A stretch of DNA of 8,789 bases from Clostridia bacterium. Its GTDB lineage: Bacteria > Bacillota > Clostridia > Christensenellales > UBA1242. Of the stretch, positions 5,997-8,789 are shown piece after piece; within the stretch, counting starts at the first letter, position 1, and each line of letters begins with the position of its first letter. The notes beneath the pieces were generated by a model, which saw nothing but the letters and a program-made list of their open reading frames with translations, made no database searches and was not told the origin of the DNA. Position numbers and translations under genes: made by a program. The stretch covers positions 1-8,789 of the forward strand of contig JAFQBZ010000020.1 in the NCBI GenBank assembly GCA_017399515.1, in the 5' to 3' direction.

Positions 5997-6458
5997 ATGG
6001 CTAATATTTCTGAATCAATTGAACAGTTTATTATTGCGACAATGGGTGATAATGATTATGTTGAAATTTCAAGGAATTCACTTGCTGAATATTTTTCTTG
6101 TGCTCCAAGTCAAATTAACTATGTGCTTGACACAAGATTCACTGTTGACAGGGGTTATGTTAAAGAAAGCAGGCGTGGTGGAGGTGGCTTCATCAAGATT
6201 TCAAAGATAAAAAACACAGACACAAATGCCTACTTAAATGGGCTTATTTTGGAAAGTGTTGGTGATGAACTTTCAGCAAAGCGTATGCTTCAAATTTTAG
6301 ATAAACTTGTTAGTGATAACATTGTTACCGATAAAGAGAGTGTGATTATTGTCACAGCGCTTTCAGATGATTCACTTTCAATGCCGTTTACCATTAAAGA
6401 TAAAATTAGAGCAAAGGCATTTAAAAATATTTTGTTAAAACTTATGGTTAAAGAATAA
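5997..6458 (+). CDS. ctsR: CtsR, class III heat-shock transcriptional repressor
   Basis: This 153-residue protein is of normal length. The N-terminal winged helix-turn-helix is clear: ISESIEQFI (4-12), VEISRNSLAEYFSCAPSQINYVL as the recognition region (22-44), TRFTV.RGY (46-54) and the glycine-rich wing SRRGGGGFIKI (58-68), which reaches into the minor groove. Arg60 corresponds to the wing arginine phosphorylated by McsB in studied species. The C-terminal helical part (about 80-153) is the dimer and regulatory domain. CtsR represses clp genes at normal temperature and is released on heat or protein stress. ATG 5997 follows GGAGGT by 3 bases; an earlier in-frame TTG (5970) lies inside the operator and is rejected. 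The gene is followed at once by mcsA, whose ribosome binding site overlaps its stop codon. Confidence 0.97.
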   Translation: MANISESIEQFIIATMGDNDYVEISRNSLAEYFSCAPSQINYVLDTRFTVDRGYVKESRRGGGGFIKISKIKNTDTNAYLNGLILESVGDELSAKRMLQILDKLVSDNIVTDKESVIIVTALSDDSLSMPFTIKDKIRAKAFKNILLKLMVKE

Positions 6459-6467
6459 GGAGCATAT

Positions 6468-6833
6468 ATGTTTGATTTCAATGCTAACACAAAATTTGTT
6501 TTTGATGACAATGATAACTTTAATTATGTTCAAGAAAGAACTTGCCCAAGATGTAAAACAACACTTAGTGAGTTTTACAGAACAAATTCAGTTGGATGTG
6601 CAAATTGTTATAAGTTTTTTGAAGAAGAAATTAGAACTGTGCTTTTAAAACAGCAGGGTGCAATGAATCATGTTGGAAAGGTTTCAACAAAGCACATTTC
6701 AAAGGTGAAAATTAAAGAACAAATTGAACAACTTGAACAAGAAAAAAATGAAGCCGCGAAAGATGAAGATTTTATGCGTGCTGAAATTCTTAAAAATAAG
6801 ATTGAAAAACTTAGAGGAGAACTTAATGGTTAA
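6468..6833 (+). CDS. mcsA: McsA, zinc-finger/UVR activator of McsB (short form)
   Basis: This 121-residue protein is clearly shorter than the roughly 170-185 residues usual for McsA. It keeps one pair of CxxC knuckles, CPRC (C26, C29) and CANC (C44, C47), in the usual setting with a following YKFFEEEI. It also keeps the C-terminal UVR-like coiled coil (about 82-118, KIKEQIEQLEQ...LRGEL). The N-terminal zinc domain with its own CxxC pairs is absent, replaced by about 20 acidic, Asn-rich residues. McsA stimulates the arginine kinase McsB and links it to ClpC and CtsR. AAGGAG (6457-6462) overlaps the ctsR stop and is 5 bases from ATG 6468. It overlaps mcsB by 8 bases, implying coupled translation in a fixed ratio. 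Confidence 0.93.
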   Translation: MFDFNANTKFVFDDNDNFNYVQERTCPRCKTTLSEFYRTNSVGCANCYKFFEEEIRTVLLKQQGAMNHVGKVSTKHISKVKIKEQIEQLEQEKNEAAKDEDFMRAEILKNKIEKLRGELNG

Positions 6834-7851
6834 AGATTACAGTTCAATTATTGTTTCTTCAAAAGTTAAACTTTCAAGAAATATAAATGGATTTAATTTT
6901 CCGTCAAAACTTGAAGGTGATGAAGGTTTGAAAGTTTTAAATAAACTTGCAGATAATATTTTGAAGATTGATGATGGATTTAAAATTTATAAAATGCGAA
7001 CCCTTCCTGAACTTGATGTTAACATTATGTTTGAAAAGGGACTTATTTCAAATGAACTTATTTCAAGTGCGCTTATTGATATGTTTGAGCACGGTGCTGT
7101 GATTTTATCTGAAGATGAAGAAATTTCGATTATGCTCAATGAAGAAGATCACATTGTTGAAACTTGCACAATGTCTGGTTTGAATTTAATCAAAGCCTAT
7201 GATAAATTGAATGTTATTGACAACCAAATCATTTCAAAACTTGATATTGCTTATGATGATAATTTTGGATTTTTAACCTCTAACGCTGATTCGGTTGGAA
7301 CAGGTATTCGTGCGTGTGTTACTTTATTTTTGCCAGCACTTACTATTAGTGGAAAAATTAAAGAAATCATTTCTTCGCTTTCTCATCAGGGAATTAAACT
7401 TGGTTTTGCAGATGATGAAATTGATTGTGCTGCATATACTTACACGGCAAGCAACAATCAAACTATTGGAAGACGAGAAAGTGAATATGTTTTTGGCATA
7501 ACAGAAATTGCAATAAAACTTGCAGAAATGGAAATTGCTGCAAGGGCGGAACTTCTTACTGCTCGAAACTATGATAACATTAAAGACAAGGTTCAAAGAG
7601 CATGGGGGGTTCTTACAAATTGTTATAAGATTAGTGTTGCTGAAGCAAAACAATTTTTAGGTGAAATTAAAATTGGTGTTGCGTTAGATTTTATTCGTTT
7701 TAAAGAAGTGAATTTTATCAATAATTTAATGGTTGATATTATGCCTTATTCACTCACAAAAATTTCTGGCTCAAAAGTTACTGACTCTGACCTTGATAAA
7801 TATCGTGCAACATTTTTGACTAATGTTTTAAAATCAAAAAGAATCAAATAG
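6826..7851 (+). CDS. mcsB: McsB-family protein arginine kinase, divergent active site
   Basis: This 341-residue protein belongs to the phosphagen-kinase fold. Retained landmarks are SSKVKLSRN (11-19), SIMLNEEDH (101-109) with the catalytic acidic residues and His109, GFLTS...VGTGIRA (148-163) with Arg162, the SNNQTIG turn (209-215) and RAWGVLTNC (258-266). Changed residues: the CPTN active-site motif reads NADS (153-156), so the conserved Cys is Asn153; the N-terminal SSRIRLAR arginines are lysines 13 and 15; the Arg of VRGIYGE appears to be Leu192; and the C-terminal phospho-arginine-binding RDxxRA reads LDKYRA. About 20 N-terminal residues common in the family are missing. ATG 6826 is chosen because AGAGGAG lies 6 bases ahead and the alignment to the family begins there. 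McsB phosphorylates arginines on CtsR and damaged proteins. Context fixes the identity; kinase activity is in doubt. Confidence 0.93.
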   Translation: MVKDYSSIIVSSKVKLSRNINGFNFPSKLEGDEGLKVLNKLADNILKIDDGFKIYKMRTLPELDVNIMFEKGLISNELISSALIDMFEHGAVILSEDEEISIMLNEEDHIVETCTMSGLNLIKAYDKLNVIDNQIISKLDIAYDDNFGFLTSNADSVGTGIRACVTLFLPALTISGKIKEIISSLSHQGIKLGFADDEIDCAAYTYTASNNQTIGRRESEYVFGITEIAIKLAEMEIAARAELLTARNYDNIKDKVQRAWGVLTNCYKISVAEAKQFLGEIKIGVALDFIRFKEVNFINNLMVDIMPYSLTKISGSKVTDSDLDKYRATFLTNVLKSKRIK

Positions 7852-7860
7852 GAGAATGAT

Positions 7861-8789
7861 ATGGCTGTTTCAAACCCATTACAAGAGGCTATAAAAAAAT
7901 CAGCAGTGTTTGCAAAACAAACAGGTGAATCACAAATTGAAACTGAACATTTGCTTTATGGAATGCTTTCAGTTGATTCAAAGGCTGCGCGAATTTTTGC
8001 AAGTTTTGGAATTCAAGCAACTTCGTATAAAAAAGTTATATTATCATATCTAAAACCAAAAATGATAATGGCTCCAAAGACAGTTGGTTATTCAAAAGCA
8101 GTTACATCAATTTTCGCAAAAACTACCAATTTTTGTAAGAAAAATGGTAGAGAATTGCTTGAAATTGAAGATGTTTTATATATTTTGCTTTCAAATGAAA
8201 ATTTTAGCGCTACAAAAAATTTGAAAAATTTATTCAAAATTGACATCACAATATTAAAAAACAAACTTGAAAAAGTTATGGGTTATAACGCTGAAATGCT
8301 TGCTCAAAAACCTAGAAAAGTTCAAGAAAAAATTAGTGTTAGTTATAACTTTGAATTGCCGGAAGAACTTGAAAGTCTTGGCATTGATTTAACAAAGAAA
8401 GTGGCTGCAGGTGATATGCACAAAATCATTGGAAGAGATGATGAAACATCTAATATGATTGAAATTTTGTGCAGAAAAACTAAAAATAACCCTGTGCTTA
8501 TTGGAGAGGCTGGCGTTGGAAAATCATCAGTTGTTGAAGGGCTTGCACAAAGACTTATTTTAAATGAAGTTCCTGAAGTGCTTCAAGGTAAAATGATTTT
8601 TTCATTAGACCTTGCATCATTAATGGCTGGAACAAAGTTTAGAGGAAGCATGGAGCAAAAACTCAAAAATGCAATTTCGTCTATTCAACAAAATGATAAA
8701 ATTTTGGTTTTTATTGATGAAATTCATATGCTTGCTGAGGCTGGAAAAGAAGGTGAAATTTCACCGGCTGACATTTTAAAACCATATCT
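7861..8789 (+). CDS. clpC: ClpC, AAA+ unfoldase subunit of the Clp protease (3' truncated)
   Basis: The frame is open to the window edge, giving the first 309 residues of a protein normally about 800 long. Residues 1-142 are the double Clp-N domain. Its two repeats carry ETEHLLYGML (27-36) and EIEDVLYILL (101-110), with Glu29 and Glu103 at the phospho-arginine-binding positions known from Bacillus ClpC. Residues 166-190 are the linker into D1 (LGIDLTKKVAAGD). D1 shows IIGRDDE (189-195), Walker A GEAGVGKS (215-222; the family usually has GEPGVGKT), the pore region GTKFRGSMEQKL (257-268) and Walker B ILVFIDEIH (281-289). The M-domain and D2 lie beyond the window. ClpC unfolds proteins for ClpP and degrades CtsR after stress. 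ATG 7861 is 6 bases after AGGAG, which overlaps the mcsB stop. Operon position separates it from ClpB and ClpE. Confidence 0.95.
   Translation, partial: MAVSNPLQEAIKKSAVFAKQTGESQIETEHLLYGMLSVDSKAARIFASFGIQATSYKKVILSYLKPKMIMAPKTVGYSKAVTSIFAKTTNFCKKNGRELLEIEDVLYILLSNENFSATKNLKNLFKIDITILKNKLEKVMGYNAEMLAQKPRKVQEKISVSYNFELPEELESLGIDLTKKVAAGDMHKIIGRDDETSNMIEILCRKTKNNPVLIGEAGVGKSSVVEGLAQRLILNEVPEVLQGKMIFSLDLASLMAGTKFRGSMEQKLKNAISSIQQNDKILVFIDEIHMLAEAGKEGEISPADILKPY

Noticed and set aside
6724..6825. Longer mcsB beginning at 6724 inside mcsA
   Set aside because: The added residues are Lys-rich out-of-frame reading of the mcsA coiled coil with no McsB similarity, and AGAGGAG lies at the right distance from ATG 6826.
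7815..7821. TTTGACT inside the end of mcsB, a possible CtsR site before clpC
   Set aside because: There is only one heptad: no partner lies three bases away on either side, and the bases fit ordinary coding sequence. It is treated as chance.
1..8789. CRISPR array, tRNA or rRNA gene, insertion sequence or riboswitch
   Set aside because: No regularly spaced repeats, cloverleaf, transposase motifs, terminal inverted repeats or long structured leaders were seen on reading; the gaps are short and explained by promoters, operator and terminators.

Overview
The window is strongly AT-rich, compact bacterial DNA with every gene on the + strand, standard stop codons and AGGAG-type ribosome binding sites. 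The order ctsR-mcsA-mcsB-clpC behind a CtsR operator is a Firmicutes hallmark. Together with a DegV protein, a zinc-macrodomain-type protein and an M16 peptidase, it points to a low-GC Firmicute, probably an uncultured clostridial or mollicute-related lineage. Species cannot be told from the sequence.

Layout. (1) Positions 1-519 hold the C-terminal part of a HAD phosphatase or phosphoglucomutase-like enzyme, closed by a hairpin terminator. (2) Positions 560-4032 form a self-contained transcription unit: an extended -10 promoter, then a 370-residue protein with a C-terminal NlpC/P60-type cysteine peptidase domain, a 156-residue helical HEPN-like protein, an M16 zinc peptidase and a small charged helical protein, ending at a strong terminator that overlaps the last stop codon. 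(3) A macrodomain gene (4094-4909) and a DegV/FakB-like gene (4998-5855) follow, each with its own promoter; a terminator follows degV. (4) From 5919 to the window edge lies the class III heat-shock operon ctsR-mcsA-mcsB-clpC, with a promoter and a CtsR operator at the expected place; clpC runs off the end.

How the genes work together. The last block is the protein-arginine phosphorylation and proteolysis circuit: CtsR represses the operon, McsB with McsA inactivates CtsR and marks proteins with phospho-arginine, and ClpC unfolds marked proteins for ClpP. Here the circuit looks altered. McsA lacks the usual N-terminal zinc domain. McsB lacks its N-terminal helix, the conserved active-site cysteine and several phosphate-binding arginines, whereas CtsR and the phospho-arginine-binding glutamates of ClpC look intact. 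The macrodomain protein likewise keeps its family's architecture but has lost all three zinc ligands. The four-gene operon at 560-4032 has two peptidase-type proteins plus a possible HEPN RNase and no recognised pathway, so it is the best candidate for an undescribed system; that reading is inference.
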